Shown here: positions 35,342 to 48,768 of the stretch, piece after piece | Position numbering within the stretch: position 1 is the stretch's first letter | Layout of the letters: each line of letters opens with the position of its first letter | Source: Himantopus leucocephalus | Lineage: Eukaryota > Chordata > Aves > Charadriiformes > Recurvirostridae | Length of the DNA stretch: 64,000 nt | Direction: 5' to 3' | Assembly (NCBI GenBank): GCA_003993805.1 | Contig: RSEF01000002.1 | Span: forward strand, 2,192,602 to 2,256,601 | Notes under the pieces: generated by a model | Told to the model about the DNA's origin: nothing | Databases searched by the model: none | What the model saw: the letters and a program-made list of their open reading frames with translations, nothing else | Made by a program: the position numbers and the translations under genes

Positions 35342-38300
35342 TAAATGTTATACGCTGCAAGACATAGATCCCATGGGGTGTTCACAGTACCCAACAGGTT
35401 TCCTTGGCTGGTGATGTGACACCATGAGGCTGGTGAAGACATGACTTATCACTTTCCAGACCAGCCCATCACAGTCAATTGAAGCCATGGAGAGCAAAGC
35501 AGCGCTGAGATGTTTGCATGTGGTTGGTTGCTTATTCTGAGTTAGCTTTTTTTTCCCTTCCCATTCCTTTCAAACTCTGATTTTTCCACACCAACCCTTA
35601 AGAGACTTCAATCGAGGAAGGTTTTGTTCCCAAGATCAAGCTACCGTGACCCTGTTTGGTTCACACACCTCTTTTCACCTCACTCCTAGGGTGCCTCCCA
35701 CCCCTTCCCACCCTCATTCCCTGCTTGTGTCAGAAGCACCGGGGAGGAAAACTGCAGACCTTCATCTCTTTGCTCTTCTTCCTCTCCTCCCTCCGTAATT
35801 CCCCTACCAAAAGCCTGAGTTTTGTGTCTTCCCCATCAGATGCTGCCTGCCCTCTTCAAGAGCAGGAGAGCAGTGACTCAGTTTGCTGGTCTGCTCCCCC
35901 TTCCCCAGCTCTCCTTCTTTCTCACACATGCGGCATCACCCTCCCCAATCCATTTTTCATTTATTTGAGCAGCCGATGATGGAATATTTCATTTGTGAGA
36001 AGTTTAAAGAATTTTCTCTTTTATTCTGCCTTGAAACTCCAGTTTGTGTCTGTTCTGCTTCCTCCATCACCACCTAATGGCATGCAAGAAAACAGCATTT
36101 AGATCCTGCTAAATTCTGTATAACCGGCGTTATAAGAGCAGGCAGGTTCCCACAGAGGCACCTGCAGGACTTTGTGTGCAGCTCTGTCCCACGGATTTGC
36201 TCAAGCAACCAGCGCCCGTGCACATACCCTTGCCAGAATAGCCAAAATTAGTCCTGCCCCACCAGTCCACAGACAGGGGAAACAAATCAGATGCTAAAAA
36301 ATTATTGTTTGCATTTTACTGTAGGGAACAGAGACCCAGAAGAGCTAAACGATCAAAGGGTGGGAGCAATGCAGCACAGGGAATGAACTCGGCTCCATCA
36401 TCANAAGACCCAGAAGAGCTAAACAATCAAAGGGTGGGAGCAATGCAGCCCAGGGAATGAACTCAGCTCCATCATCGTTGCAGAAGCGCGCAGAGCTCCT
36501 TCCCCGCTCCGTGTGTGTGCGTGTACCGGCTTACACTGATGTTCAGTGCTGGTCCAGGACTGCTGAGTACAGCCAAGTCCCTCCAAAGAGATTTGTACAG
36601 CCATGAAATGGCACTGAGCAAGGACCTTTTACCACCTCCTTACAGCAAGGCAAAGCCACCAGTCATAAGCTACTCCTCTTATAGAGGTCTTCACCTCGTG
36701 CCTCTGGGCAGGATCACGACAAGTCATCTGCCCACATTTACCTGCCAATGAACAAGGCATCTAAGCTTGAGCTACTTTACCTTTTTCTTTTCCTCAAGAT
36801 ATTCCTCCCTTTTGCATTGTTTCTAGTCACGCTGCAAATGTCCCACTCAAAAAAACATTCAAAATATAATTTTCCTGACATTCCTGCAGACAGAAGTGAT
36901 GCTGTATGGTTTAGTCTCCATACCAGTAAATCCTGCACTTCTGATCAGCAGGGATTTTTGGCTCCAGGAGTTATTTAGTACTCCAAGACAGTTCTTTAAT
37001 GAGAAACTTAAGTGCAAGGTTAACACCAAGAAGCCTGCCTAGGTTAGCAATGAAACCCTCATCAAGAAGAGACGCTGTGGGTTTTCTCTCCAGAGGGGAC
37101 AGTACTTGTGTCATTGAGAAATACAAAGCCAGAAGTTATCTTGGCTCTTTCTTCTCCTCAAAATAGCGTAAGAATGAATTTTTTAGCAATGAAAGTTAAG
37201 CCTAACTCAGGAGCGACCCACCTGCTTTACCAAAAAAGCGTGCAGCAAAGCTGCGGACAGACCAGGCTATGTCCAGGCACTCCTGACCATTGACTCCCTC
37301 TAACCCAACACAACCACACACCTTGCCCAAAAAGGCAGATATTTTTCTCTGTTTTGGGTGTCAGCCCATTCAGGGCCAGTCAGCGCTTTGCTGGGGTGCT
37401 CCTTAGAATCTCTGAACAGAAACCATCCCCTGGCAGGCACAAGGAGAGCTGTGCCTGGCTGACGGGCAGCTCAGGTTTGCTCTTTTGGGAGGTGACAAAA
37501 TGCTATCTTCCTCCTCACCATGCACAGCAGCTAATTAGAGCATCTCCCCTCCAGAGATCACCCAGGCTTAAATATTTCCCTGGATTAAAAACAAAAACCA
37601 TCATTTGGCACTGACAGGCACAATAAAAAGAGATGCTGACAGATCTGCCAGAGCTGAAAGCCACTGGCAACATAAGGAAAAAAATCAGGCTATGTGGCAT
37701 GTCAAGGATGTCTTGTCCCTTGAAGGGCGAAATGCAGGGAGAAAGCTTGCTCGGCTACAGCTAAACCTCATCCCAGGCCTCTGAAGAGGGAAATCATCCA
37801 TCCTTGAGAGCCCAACATGGGCAATGGAAACTCAGTGTCCCGCTCCACTGCCCTCCAGTCCCAGTAAGATGTCACAATCTCAGAGATGCTGGAAGGGGAA
37901 TAGAAGGAAAGAGTCAGAAGAAAGAATCAAGGGTCCTAGTTTGGGGCACAGTGGTAGGGTCAGCAACTCCATCGCCCTGGGTAGAGGAAAGTAAAGGCAG
38001 ACTGGGGAGATCTGGCCCACTGCTAGCTCAAGGACAAAACCAACAAAGATGGTGATTCTTTTTCTACCTCTACTACTACCCGAACCTGTGACTGTGGCTT
38101 CTCACCTGTGCTTCTGTTCCCCCTGTTTGGAACTCATGGTGTTGATCACGACTGTGGAAAGGTCCTGATGAAAGTGAAACATGGTGATGAGTGCTGTTAG
38201 CACTGGGGCCGATACCTCCCCATCACAATTCTGCTCCATTCAGGATCCCCAGCTGATGATGATGCTACAGGAGGAAGAAACCAGCAGTGTTTGGGCACAC

Positions 38301-40117
38301 AGGTGGCTCCATTGAACACTCCTTCACGGGAAGGCACCTGTTTTTACTCCATCCTCTCTACATCTCCAGCAAGAGAAATCTTATCTTCTTTATTCATTAA
38401 AAATATTTACGGCGCTTTGCATCATGCTTGCTAATGCAGAGGGCTCGGTTCCCCCACCCACAAACAAGGTTAAATTTGCTTTCTGCTAACACCCAATTTC
38501 ACAGCTCTATTTGCCTTTTCATAAAGACTTTGAATTACAAGTCGCTGTGCTTCACGGGCAGGGACAGAGCAGGTTTTCCCTGTTCGGTCATGTCTGACAT
38601 GGGTATTTGCTCCTCGCTTGTTAGGAACGCAGAAAGAAAACAAGCAACACATTTACCTTGGTCAAATAAAAACTAGCCCGGTTCTCCCCTGGCACTACAG
38701 AGCAAAGAGAAGGGAAAGTACCAGCACCCTGGTACCTTTTGTATTCACTTCAGACATAACCAACAGTGAAAATGCAAGGGCAACCCGTCACCTTCTGTTT
38801 GCTAATGGCATACAAATTTCTGTCACCTCAGGACCCATTATTCTTGAGCTCATCTCCACGGTGCGAAAATGTAAGTTTACACTCCCATTACCAAAAGTTG
38901 CACGGGGCTCGTGGAGTCTCTGGCATGATTTAAGCTGGTTTATAGGTTGTTTTGGTTTTTAGCTGCCTGCAAAGTTCCCCAAGGGGCTGCTGGGGCTGGG
39001 AGGGTTTGGAGTTCGGCATATCCCTAACAGCCAGGCTTGGGATTGAGAAACAGATGTCATGATGGATGAGGTAAGGATTCTGTCTGGCAGCTCCCATTCT
39101 CTCCAGTGACACAGGGATCCTCACACCAGCTTCGAGAGTCTTCGGCCACCCACAGCTAAGCCAGTCTTACATGTAAAATCCAGCTGAGCACACATTGCTG
39201 TCCCCTCCCTCAACATAAACCTTCCGAACCTTGGTCCTAAGGCAGGTTGTGTTTTCCTAAATCCAACATCAGGAGGCACAGAGAAGGTGTTCCTCTCGAG
39301 TTTCCTTGCTACTCTTTCTCATTCATTCCTGAGGGGGCAAAGGGACTGTTTTACTGTGGGGATAACTGTAGATAGCTATTGCTGTTAACCTCTAGAGGTA
39401 AAGCTCTTTCTAGAACACAACTTTAACACAAGCTCTCTGGTCCCAAGTAATAAAACTGGACAATATTTTCCCCATGCAGAAGCTCAGTTCTCTTAACCAG
39501 TAATTTCATTTTCCCTATCTCTATTGCTGCTGTCTTCATATACTTGCACAACCCTCTTGACGTCCAGGATTGGATTCAGAGGTCAGCTTTAACCCTGGCT
39601 TAATCATGACCTGCCGCACTCTTCCCAAGGATTTCCTTCCCTTCTGCACAAAGATGAGTAGGCAGCCCAAGGGCATACCTCTCAAACAGCTCCAGCTGCA
39701 AATACTGAGCAGCTAAATCCTGCCTCTAGTTCACGTACAGACACCTTCATGTGCACATCCAAATGAAGCTGTCTTAATCTGCCAAGTGGCTCCCACCTTG
39801 AAAGTGGAGTCAGTTGCTTTCACGCAGAGGTAAACCCGTTTTGAACCTCCAAGATATTCCTCCTGGCCTCCAGCTGCCTTTTCGGAAGGATGTTGGTCTC
39901 TTCTAAATCCTGTGTCACACCTGCCAGTCCCATGAAAATGTCTTAGATACCATGTCAAATGGCATTTGGCAGCTATGTATAGGCAATTGAACCATACCTG
40001 AGATCTGTGGGATAAGGGAGATGAAGTATGTGCCACGGGCATCTGTTTCCCTCCTGTAAAAAGAATACATGGTGACTGGTTTAGTCTTGAAATTCAGTTT
40101 TTACATTTCAGGTAAGA
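35342..40117. other. Unique non-coding DNA with one contig-join duplication
   Basis: No exon recognised. It includes the duplicated segment at 36332-36477. The first copy of that segment and its left flank faintly resemble a minus-strand MIR (TTTTACTGTAGGGAACAGAG then AAGAGCTAAA). Confidence 0.5.
36332..36477. repeat. Direct duplication around a single-N join
   Basis: A 72-base segment (36332-36403) recurs after the N at 36404 (36406-36477) with four substitutions. It has the same signature as the other joins. Confidence 0.82.
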
Positions 40118-40500
40118 TTAATCCTCTGCTGAGAACGCTGGGGCTGTTTAGCCTCAATACGAGAAAGTTCTGGGGAATCTTGTTAATGTGTACAAATACC
40201 TGATGTGGGGGGAGGAAGGAAGACAGAGCCAGACTCTTCTCGGTGGTTCCCACTGACAGGACAAGACGCAATAGGCACAAACCGAAATATGGGAAATTCC
40301 ACTTAAACATAAGAAAAAAACTTTTCACTGTGAGAATGGTCAAACCCTGGAGCAGGCTGTCCAGAAATGTTGTGGAGTTTCTATCCTTGGAGATATTCAA
40401 CACCTGACGGTGCACAGCTGCTCTTGTTGACACTGGTCAACCCTGGGGGGGCTTAGAGACCTCCAGAGATCCCTCCCAGCCCAGATATCCCGTGACTCCG
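40118..40500 (+). mobile_element. CR1 LINE 3'-end fragment, older subfamily
   Basis: GAGCCAGACTCTTCTCGGTG, CACTGACAGGACAAGACGCA, GGGAAATTCCACTTAAACAT, ACTGTGAGAATGGTCAAACC and TATCCTTGGAGATATTCAAC occur in CR1 order on the plus strand. The end (CCTCCAGAGATCCCTCCCAG) is diverged and lacks the octamer run, consistent with greater age. Confidence 0.93.
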
Positions 40501-41097
40501 TTCATCCCAATCATTCCTAGGGCATGGCCAGAGATCTCAGGCAAGTGTCCAAAGTCTTCCAACATCATCTGACATAATTTCTGATTAAGAAAGAGGCCAG
40601 ACTCAGACAAATAAAGCATAAGGCAGGTCCCAGTTTAAGAACAGCTCAGTGCCTCATTGTCATTCTACTTAAACTAAACTGAATAAAACAGAGTGGTCTG
40701 AAGCCCTCTGTGGTCATCCTTATTCATCAGGTCTTCTCTGCCCACTGCTAATGATGAAGCAAAGAACGTGACTGAAGAGAATGTGAGCAGCAGGCCAGAA
40801 GCTGTGAGAAACCCAGAACCTTAGTGCAGTTGGGTAAGATTAAGAAAAAACTTGATGCATAGAAAGGTATTTATTCAACTCACTACTCCAAGTCTCAAAC
40901 AATATTCAGTGTTAGACAAACTTTCTTCTGGATGGTGCATGAGACTTCATGCATGTTCTTCTGGGACAGCATGAGACTGCTCACAATGTCACTGTCCTAG
41001 AGCGTAGCATCCTTATGCCCTCTTGTCCGCGTGTCTGAGCTCCTTTGACAACTGCATCTTTACTACACTCTGTGAGTCCACAAAACCATTCCTACGA
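40501..41097. other. Unique non-coding DNA, no gene seen
   Basis: Nothing recognised between the CR1 copy and the MIR-like remnant. Confidence 0.55.
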
Positions 41098-41191
41098 GTG
41101 GGAAGCCAAGGCAAGGAAAGGCTGAACAACTTGTGGAGGAAACTCAGGAAGTCTATAGCAGAGCAAGGAATTAATCCCACGTCTCCTGATC
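41098..41191 (-). mobile_element. MIR-like (CORE-SINE) remnant
   Basis: GGAAAGGCTGAACAACTTG, CTCAGGAAGTCTATAGCAGA and GCAAGGAATTAATCCCACGT followed by CTCCTGATC match, in order, the sauropsid MIR-type reverse strand ('aggctaagtgacttgcc', 'caggaagtctgtggcagagc', 'agggaattgaacccaggtctcctga'). This is the clearest MIR-like match in the window. Confidence 0.75.
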
Positions 41192-41774
41192 TTTTTTAAA
41201 GTTCACCTTCTTTTGCACACCTCTTATGAACAGGACTTCTCTCTGCTCCTCTCCCCACTTCCTCCATGAAGAAATGACTGAACAGGCCAGCGCTGGTGTC
41301 AGCAGAGCAATGGCTTTGCCCAGCTGCATGCAGCAGGTGGATTTGTCCCGACTGGAAAACATACAGAACAGTTTTTGGTTAAGGGAGGCTCTATCAGAGC
41401 TCTGTCCTAAATTCATAGCGCAAAGCAAAGAGGAGAATTCAATCCCGGAGGCCAAGGATCAGCTGATTACACCAGACTTTCTCTCCGCTGGTCTCCTGTG
41501 CTCTGAGCAATGGGCTGAGATGTGGATCACAGTGTCTGACTTGAGCAGCTCCTTCCTCAAAGCGAGATGGCGCCTCAGGCCAACAAGCAACTCCCGGCAG
41601 AAGGACACTCCGGAGAGCAGGAGGGAGGTGGTGCTGGCTCTGTCACAGCTTTGATCACCCTTTCCTAACGGCTTGCCTTCCCTCGGGTTGTTTTTAGCTG
41701 TCTTTGATGTTAGAGAGAAGGACGGGTGCAAGATTCGGGGATGCTCAGATGCAGATGTACTCATCGCCCTGAGC

Positions 41775-42215
41775 ACTGGAGACTGAAACATGATGGGAAA
41801 GGACATCAAGAAGCCACTTGTCCACCTTCTGCTTCAAGGCTTTGTTAGTTCTACCTAAACCATCCTGATAATGTTTAATGTATCTGAAAATGTGTTTGTA
41901 ACCTTCTTCCTTCAGGGCTGGAAGCCCTTCCCCAAAATCCCTTCACATTTTGAAGCACCCTCACCATCAGGAAGCTTTTCCTAACATTTAACTAAAACTC
42001 CCCTGTTGCAGCATAAACCTACGATATCTATCCTTCTCCTTTTGGATATGGAAAAGAGTTTATTCCCTTCACTTATAGCTCCCTATTACCTTCTTGAAGA
42101 CAATAATACGCTCTCAGCACTCTCCCCCAACACTGAACAAGTCCATTTCTTCTACATGGTAATGGGTCATACTGTGTTCGGACACACTTACTTCCACCAG
42201 ATCTGAAAAACTGCC
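41775..42215 (-). mobile_element. Ancient CR1/L3-type LINE fragment
   Basis: Spaced blocks follow the layout of old amniote CR1/L3 3' regions: CACTTGTCCACCTTCTGCTT, CTACCTAAACCATCCTGATA, ATCAGGAAGCTTTTCCTAAC, CCCCTGTTGCAGCATAAACC, TCTCAGCACTCTCC and AACACTGAACAAGTCCATTT. Divergence is much greater than in the other CR1 copies here. Ends are approximate. Confidence 0.65.
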
Positions 42216-43971
42216 CTTCATCTGATGCAGCCTCATTCCCGGAACCTTTCCTTATCTCCCCCCGTTCCTTAAATATCTGTTCCTTGACCCCTCTAACCTT
42301 GTGAATCCTTAGGATACACAATGTCCTTCTCCAGGGACATGCAGTAGGAGAACAAAAAGATAGACGTCTTTCAGTGGTTTCAAACACCAAGTACTTTTTG
42401 CTTCAGCTATCACAAGCAGTATCACTGGAAAAGTAATTTCACAAATCTGGGAGAATCTGGGACTACTTCAGCCATCCTTATAGTATAAATACACAGATCT
42501 CAGGGATCTGAAGGAAATTATTTACTGCCAGGTTAGCCAGTTTTACGTGATGAGAGATACCCCTCAAAGCCAAAGGCTTGTCAGCTGTTCAGATATGGTC
42601 TCTTTGTCACCTTTGGGTGGGACTTCTAGACCCATACTAGTGAATTAAACAGCACTGGGGAAAGTTTCTGAGCACTGAAACTTGTCTGAACCATTGATGG
42701 GTACAAGTGCCCTTGGCAGAGATTTGGCCGAGGCCAGACAGTTCTTGGGCACAGTTCAAGACCAATAAGCAATGCTTTATAGGCAATCAATTTTGTTTTC
42801 CTTAGGACCGGCCCCCTCAGTCTGCATCCACACTCCAGAACAACTGGTCTTGAGTTTTCTGTGGCCCAGAAATATGGTTATCGTTATTTTTGTTTATTTC
42901 TTCAGTTCAGTTCATATAAAGTAAAGCAGAGTGGGGTTTGCATGACTTGACTGTGAGGTGTTGAGATGAGTGCCCTGGGGTGGGATGCAAGGACATGAAA
43001 GGGTCTTGGAGGGTCTAAGTCCACTCAGGTGGGACTGGAAATCAGTGCAGGCAGAGGGGAAATAACCGCTGCAGTGAATTACTCCCCAAATAATGCCTTG
43101 GTCTTGGAAAGGCATAGTTGGAGGTGTCCAAAGCACAGCCCAAGAGTGAGCAAGCAGTTAAGAAGCGAGGACAATACAGCCCCTAGCCCTTGAGCTCAAT
43201 CCCTGGCTCTTTTATTTGGCAGTCTAGAAGAACCATTTTGTTTACCACGATGGAAAGGTTTTCCAGATCAACTCAGCTCACTGTTTCCTTTTAATATAGC
43301 AATCTCCCTCCCGGGTTCCCACCCACACCCACTGTACACACACTTGCACATGCTTCTCGTGCATACGGCCACCCACATACCAGCTTCAGTAACCAACAAG
43401 CAAACACACCTGTACAAATATGTGCCCAAGCACCCTCATGGTCCACCCAAGAAAAGTGAAGTTGCTGAGTCCACCTCTTCTGCCGGGTTCCCAGTTTGAT
43501 CAGATCACTCCCATTTAACTTTCTCCACTGAGTCCTCATCCATTAGCTCATTTAATTGCAGCGTTTCTGAATCAATGTGAGTTCATTGATTTCTAAGGAG
43601 CTGCTCTGGATTTACGCTGGTCAGATCGGAACCAGTTGGCAGTTTGTTAAATGTTCTCTCCTCAAATCAATACTTAATAGATGAGAGGGGTAACTGAGAC
43701 TGAATACAACTTCTCCAGATTGGAAGATACTTCATTACAACATGACTATCTGCTTTGTTACCTACAGCTAATTTACAGTCTTTTAAAATGATAATAGATA
43801 TAACTTAAACCAAAACAAAGCAAATATCCCATGTGAAAGATAATGCAATAGTGCTCTTGGCAAACCTCCCTTTGGAAAGATAAATGGGTTTCATCACTGT
43901 TTTTAAAGAATTCACCCAAGTTCTAGAGGTAACAGTTGTAGTTCAAAAGAAAATTAAACTTGTTTAAGGGG
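42216..43971. other. Unique non-coding DNA, no gene seen
   Basis: A CA-rich stretch near 43315-43430 is degenerate low complexity. No exon or RNA gene recognised. Confidence 0.55.
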
Positions 43972-44073
43972 GACGTGGTCCTGGGCAAGCAGCTCTAGGT
44001 GGCCCTGCTTGAGCAGGGGAGTTTGGACCAGGTGACCTCCAGAGGTGCCTTCCATCCCCAACTGTTCTGTGAC
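43972..44073 (+). mobile_element. CR1 LINE 3'-end fragment
   Basis: GGACGTGGTCCTGGGCAAGC, TAGGTGGCCCTGCTTGAGCA, GGGGAGTTTGGACCAGGTGA, CCTCCAGAGGTGCCTTCCAT and CTGTTCTGTGA form a contiguous plus-strand CR1 3' end of about 100 bases. Confidence 0.93.
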
Positions 44074-46699
44074 ATCTCCCAGTACAAACCCAGAGAAGCA
44101 AAGAATTACCATATCATAAGATCCATCTTCATACTGCTGTCAGCTCACAAGCATGTGTTTGTCTTGCTGTACCTGCGGTTTTTCTAAAGCTTCAGATCTT
44201 GAAATTGTGCAAGAATGTAAGTAGATGCAGACTCAGCAGGCCAAGGCCATTGACGCCTTCTCCCCTCCTGTGATTTCTGTTTGGGACAGCTAATGGCGTG
44301 AGGAGTGGTCCCACTGCTGCCGAGTCCTCCCATTCAAACCAGGCTGCAGCTGCTTCAAGTGACAACATAAAATGGTACCTCGGTCCAAGTAAAACAAACC
44401 CAAAAGCAAGGTGCAACTGTAGCAATAAGAAATAACGAAAGAAATCACTTACAGAGGACAAGACACAACTGGGCTGGAATGGCCATAGTGACAGACTAGA
44501 CTGAAAATCTGGTATAAAATAGGAAACCAGCTGAATGAAAGATGCCCACTCAGTAGATCCCAGAGGAACCGGGCAGTGTTGACCCCACTGCCAGTCCCAT
44601 CAGCTGTGTGAGTTCTCGGTGACGTCTTTGGAGTGCTCGTGAGAAAGACTTGTGTTTTGAGGGAGCTGCATTTTTGCACTCAGTGTTTTGAGAAAAGAGT
44701 GAATCACTGATTGAACTCCTCCTGCTCCAGATGTTCTCCACATTGCACAGAGCGATGCAAATTGCCAATTACAGCACTAGCCGTCAGCTGGGATTGATGT
44801 ACCTTACAAGCCAGAGAAAGAATGCTGTTTTGTAATTTGTTGATATTTCCTTTAATGATAATAATAACTGGTTTAGGTTCTTTATCTGTTGACTCATGGA
44901 TTGTCTCATCAGTGGTGGCCTCTCAGCTTTAACTAATTGCTTTTCTGAACGTCTCAGCAGAAGCCAAACAGAGTCAAGCAGACAAACAGCATCTGAGGAT
45001 GAGGACAACACAAGGCCCTGATGGATGTGGGGTCTCCCACACCGGTACTGTGGCAGTGAAGACATTTGAGCAGCAAAGACGCTTTCCAGAGCTTTGAGTC
45101 TAGAAAAAAGTGGGAAATCACTTTTAATGTTACTTTAGGAAACTTTGGAGGAAATCAGAGCTCTGCAAGACACTTAGTGCCATGTACCTGTGAGAAAAAG
45201 GGGCATTTTCACTACACAGAGCAGACTTATCTGGTTATAATATCAGTTTTATCTCAACCAAACAACACAGCTGGGTTTGGCTCGGCACAGTAGCCTGTCC
45301 TTCCACCCACACCTGTTACAAGCTGTGGGAAAAGAGCATCTTCACACACAAGAGCCTTTCACAATTGGCTTTGCAGCAGCTCAGCTTGGCATGGGGACAG
45401 TGAGCTTGGCTTTGGTTAGAGGAAACGTTCCAGGAGATGATGGGGCAAAAAGCAGGAGTTATTCTGGGAAATTCACGTACGTTTGGCTGTGCTCCTAAAG
45501 GAAGAAGGAAACACAGGACAGTAGCCTCAACAAAGAAAGGAGCAAAGTTTCACAACATAGAGGTTAGCTTCAAACAGAGCCGCAGTTGGGTTTTCCTAGC
45601 TGAAGCACAAAAAAAATAGGATGGATGGAGTGAGAAAAGGCTTGTCCAGCCACCTACCTTCCTGCCACCACGCCTGGAGCATCACCTGATCTTGCAGAGG
45701 GAAAGATCCCTAAAAGCATTGTAATCCTCCAAGACGCCAGATGAAGCCATAGGAGTCCCTGCCTGGGTACAACATGTCGCAGCCAGTCCTCTCTGGGTGA
45801 GCGATCTCTCAGCAATGAACAGTGGTGGTGCTGCTTTTGAACGACCTCAGTGCTGAGCTGCTGCTGATGGGAAAGTCTCAATAGAGAGACTCCAGCTGCC
45901 ACAGCCCATTACAAAGCTGGCCCAGTTCATCTGGATTTCTCACTTATTGCAGGTGTAAATCCCAGCAGCCTCGTTACTGTTAAGTATGTGTCACTGGTTT
46001 ATCCCAGCTGAGAATCCAGCCCTTTATTTTTAACTTAGGTGCATGAAAACAGGAGGGGACCTGAGCTACAACAGTTCTAGACAAGAAAAAGGTTAACAGA
46101 GGGCACTGGAAAAATAACCAGACTTCAAGAGAGAAGTGTTTCAAACAAACATGACTTCAGGTTGGCTCCAGCTCAACAGACAAGACAGAGATTAATTAAT
46201 TTCCCCCAATAAAATTACATGCCCAGCTACTGCCAAGATGTGAATGAGACTGAAGATATTTTGTTGGCTAGAAAGAGCAAGGTTATGTTGGCCACGTCAG
46301 GTTTGCAAGATGATGGACCTGTGAAAATATGGACACACACAACCTCATCTTCCACACCTGCACACAAAAACACTCTCTCATGTATACGTATCTCTGTACA
46401 TTTACATACCTACACAATGCATATATGTCTGTCCGTGTGTGTCTTTGTGTCACCCACGGATCCCTCCATACCTCACAGGGGTCTGCTAAATGCAGTCCAA
46501 CTACTGATCATCTTGTAATAAAGCAGACATCCAAGCAGAGAAGATTAACATGTACCTTCAAAGTGCTGATATGGACGGCCACAGGAATATATATATAAAA
46601 AACTTCAATATGCAAAAAAAGCCCAAAAAACCCTCAATAGAATGAGCATCTGTAGAAACAAGCAGAAGGTCTCTCACTGTTGGAGCTGCTACTGTCATT

Positions 46700-46771
46700 G
46701 GTGTCCTGGACTTACCTGCACCATCCAGACTACANCGGTGTTCTGGATTTACATGCACCATACAGACTACA
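46700..46771. repeat. 35-bp direct repeat around a single N
   Basis: Copies at 46700-46734 and 46737-46771 flank the N at 46735 and differ at four positions. That is more divergence than at the other joins, so this one could be a real minisatellite collapsed at the join or two diverged alleles. Confidence 0.7.
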
Positions 46772-47312
46772 GTTGCCACAAACCAAGTGAAGAATGAAAA
46801 AGTTTAAAAATCCCCTCAAATGATTTAATTTGGTCTAGGTAAAACATCCACGACAGCACAGGAGAGATTCCTGTTTTGTGACAGGAATGGAGTGGACATT
46901 GTAGTCAAATTATTCCTTCCGTGATCTCCGTGAGCCTGAGCATCCACCAAATCAGTGGACATCTTCAATGTCCAAAATGCCACCAGGAACAGAACACCCA
47001 GCCTGAGGGTCGCAAAGGGCTTTGGGGACACAGGACCTGCCTGGAGTTTGAAATGTCCCTTCTGTCCCATTCAGAAAAGGAGCACAGTGGTTCCACCTGC
47101 CCCGGCTGAGATGGCTCCTTTCCCCATCCACTGTCCCGGGACAGAAGAGCTGAGATTTCCGTAGAAGTCTTCTCTTGGTGATCTCTTTCAAAGGCCAAAC
47201 TTTAGAAAATAGATGAGTTAGGTTCTGATATGTGGGACTCAACTCATTTGCCTAAACACAGATATCTAATGACATCTGAGAAATGTTGGGACATCTGAGA
47301 TGTCCACACAGG

Positions 47313-47333
47313 AGTGACGGAGAGTAACCAAGA
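47313..47333 (+). repeat. 21-nt exact repeat, copy 1
   Basis: This 21-mer (it begins AGTGACGGAGAG and ends TAACCAAGA) recurs exactly at 49577-49597, 2.2 kb away in the same orientation. Flanking sequence is not similar. Confidence 0.9.
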
Positions 47334-48768
47334 GCACAACCTACAGGAGACCCAAATTCTCCTAGGTTGGGAGCATGGGATCAAATAGGAAACCCTCAAG
47401 TGACATTAGACATTGATATTCAGACAACTGAATCTCTGTGTTCCTAAATTAGGGAAAACAAATGCTTAAAGACACAAATTTACATGGCTCTTTACCAGAA
47501 CCACATTAATATTCAGATGTTTATCACACCACTTATGCCACAAATCATTTCTTTTTAAGCGCTGCTTTTATACGCTTTGTAGAAATCTCTTTGCAGGAGA
47601 AAACCGGCAATTATGTTAAGCTCTCTTCAAGTAATTCAAGCCTTTATCAGCCCAGTTCCAGTGCCTGCTTGTCTGGGATGTATACTGTCACACTCTTTGA
47701 ATTTTATGAGTCTAATAAGCAATCTTCATACTGACAGGTATTGACTACATTTCTGGATAAAAAGCAATGCATCCACACCGTCAAAGAGCACCCAAGATGC
47801 TAGGTGATAGAAAGACTATCGCGCAACTTTTAAATTTAAAATAAGAGAATTCTCCCTTCTCCTGTCTTCAGACAGACACCATCCAGCTCCTTCCCTTCAT
47901 GTGTTAAACAGGACCAAAGAGGGTAAGCTCATACCATTTATTAGATGAACCATCAGAGCCGGAAAAAAGAGAAACTTCTGAACATACCGTTCCTTCTTCA
48001 GACTGAAATCAAAACATAAATATTGAAGCTAAATATAAGATGAGAGGAAATGCTCTGAATCTACGCCGGACATTTAGGCAAGTCGAGAGAAGCAGTTAGT
48101 GCCTGCAGAACTCAGGTAAGGCTACAAGCTTATTAGCCTTCATGAGACACAAAATGATGGGATGGGGAGGGAGAGTAGGAATATACTTAATTATTTATTT
48201 CTTGCCTGCCACTGCCAGGGGAATGAGCTACAGGGGGGGTGGGGGATAATATACCGTAAAATCAATGTCTATTGATTTTTCACATCTGGTAGATTTATAT
48301 ATTTTACTTGGTAGGCTCATGTTTCATCAGATTTTATAGGTCTTCCCCAGGGGGATGAAGATTGAGTGATCAGAGACAAAAGGGTCATGCCTTGAAAACC
48401 ATTTTCTCATGAGCACTGGAGGGTTTCTGCGCACACTCTTTTGCCCATCTCGCTCATTCTGGCTGGTTTTTTGATCTTCATGGGGTCTCTGGCAGTCCTT
48501 GGTGCTCTGAAGGAAATCTATCCCTTTCTGGTGTGTGCTTGTGCAGGACTTGGTGGATTTTGGCAGTCCTGTCCTTGTGTGTTTCTCATGGATACGTACA
48601 GATAAGCTTGCATTTGGTTCCTCACCTCCACTGGGCTCTTGAGCCTGCACCAGTCCATGTGACATCTCTAAACAGTGCAAGGAGGGATGGAGAAGACATC
48701 TGGAGATTTGTAGGGGATCTTTCATTGAAATCTTCTTTTAGGGTACGACTTCTGCGAGGATAATTCAT

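Larger units (their letters stand above)
44074..48768. other. Unique non-coding DNA, no gene seen
   Basis: No exon assigned. It includes a small duplication around a single N (46700-46771) and a G-run near 48232-48245. A 132-codon minus-strand frame at 48327-48725 shows no domain. Confidence 0.55.
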
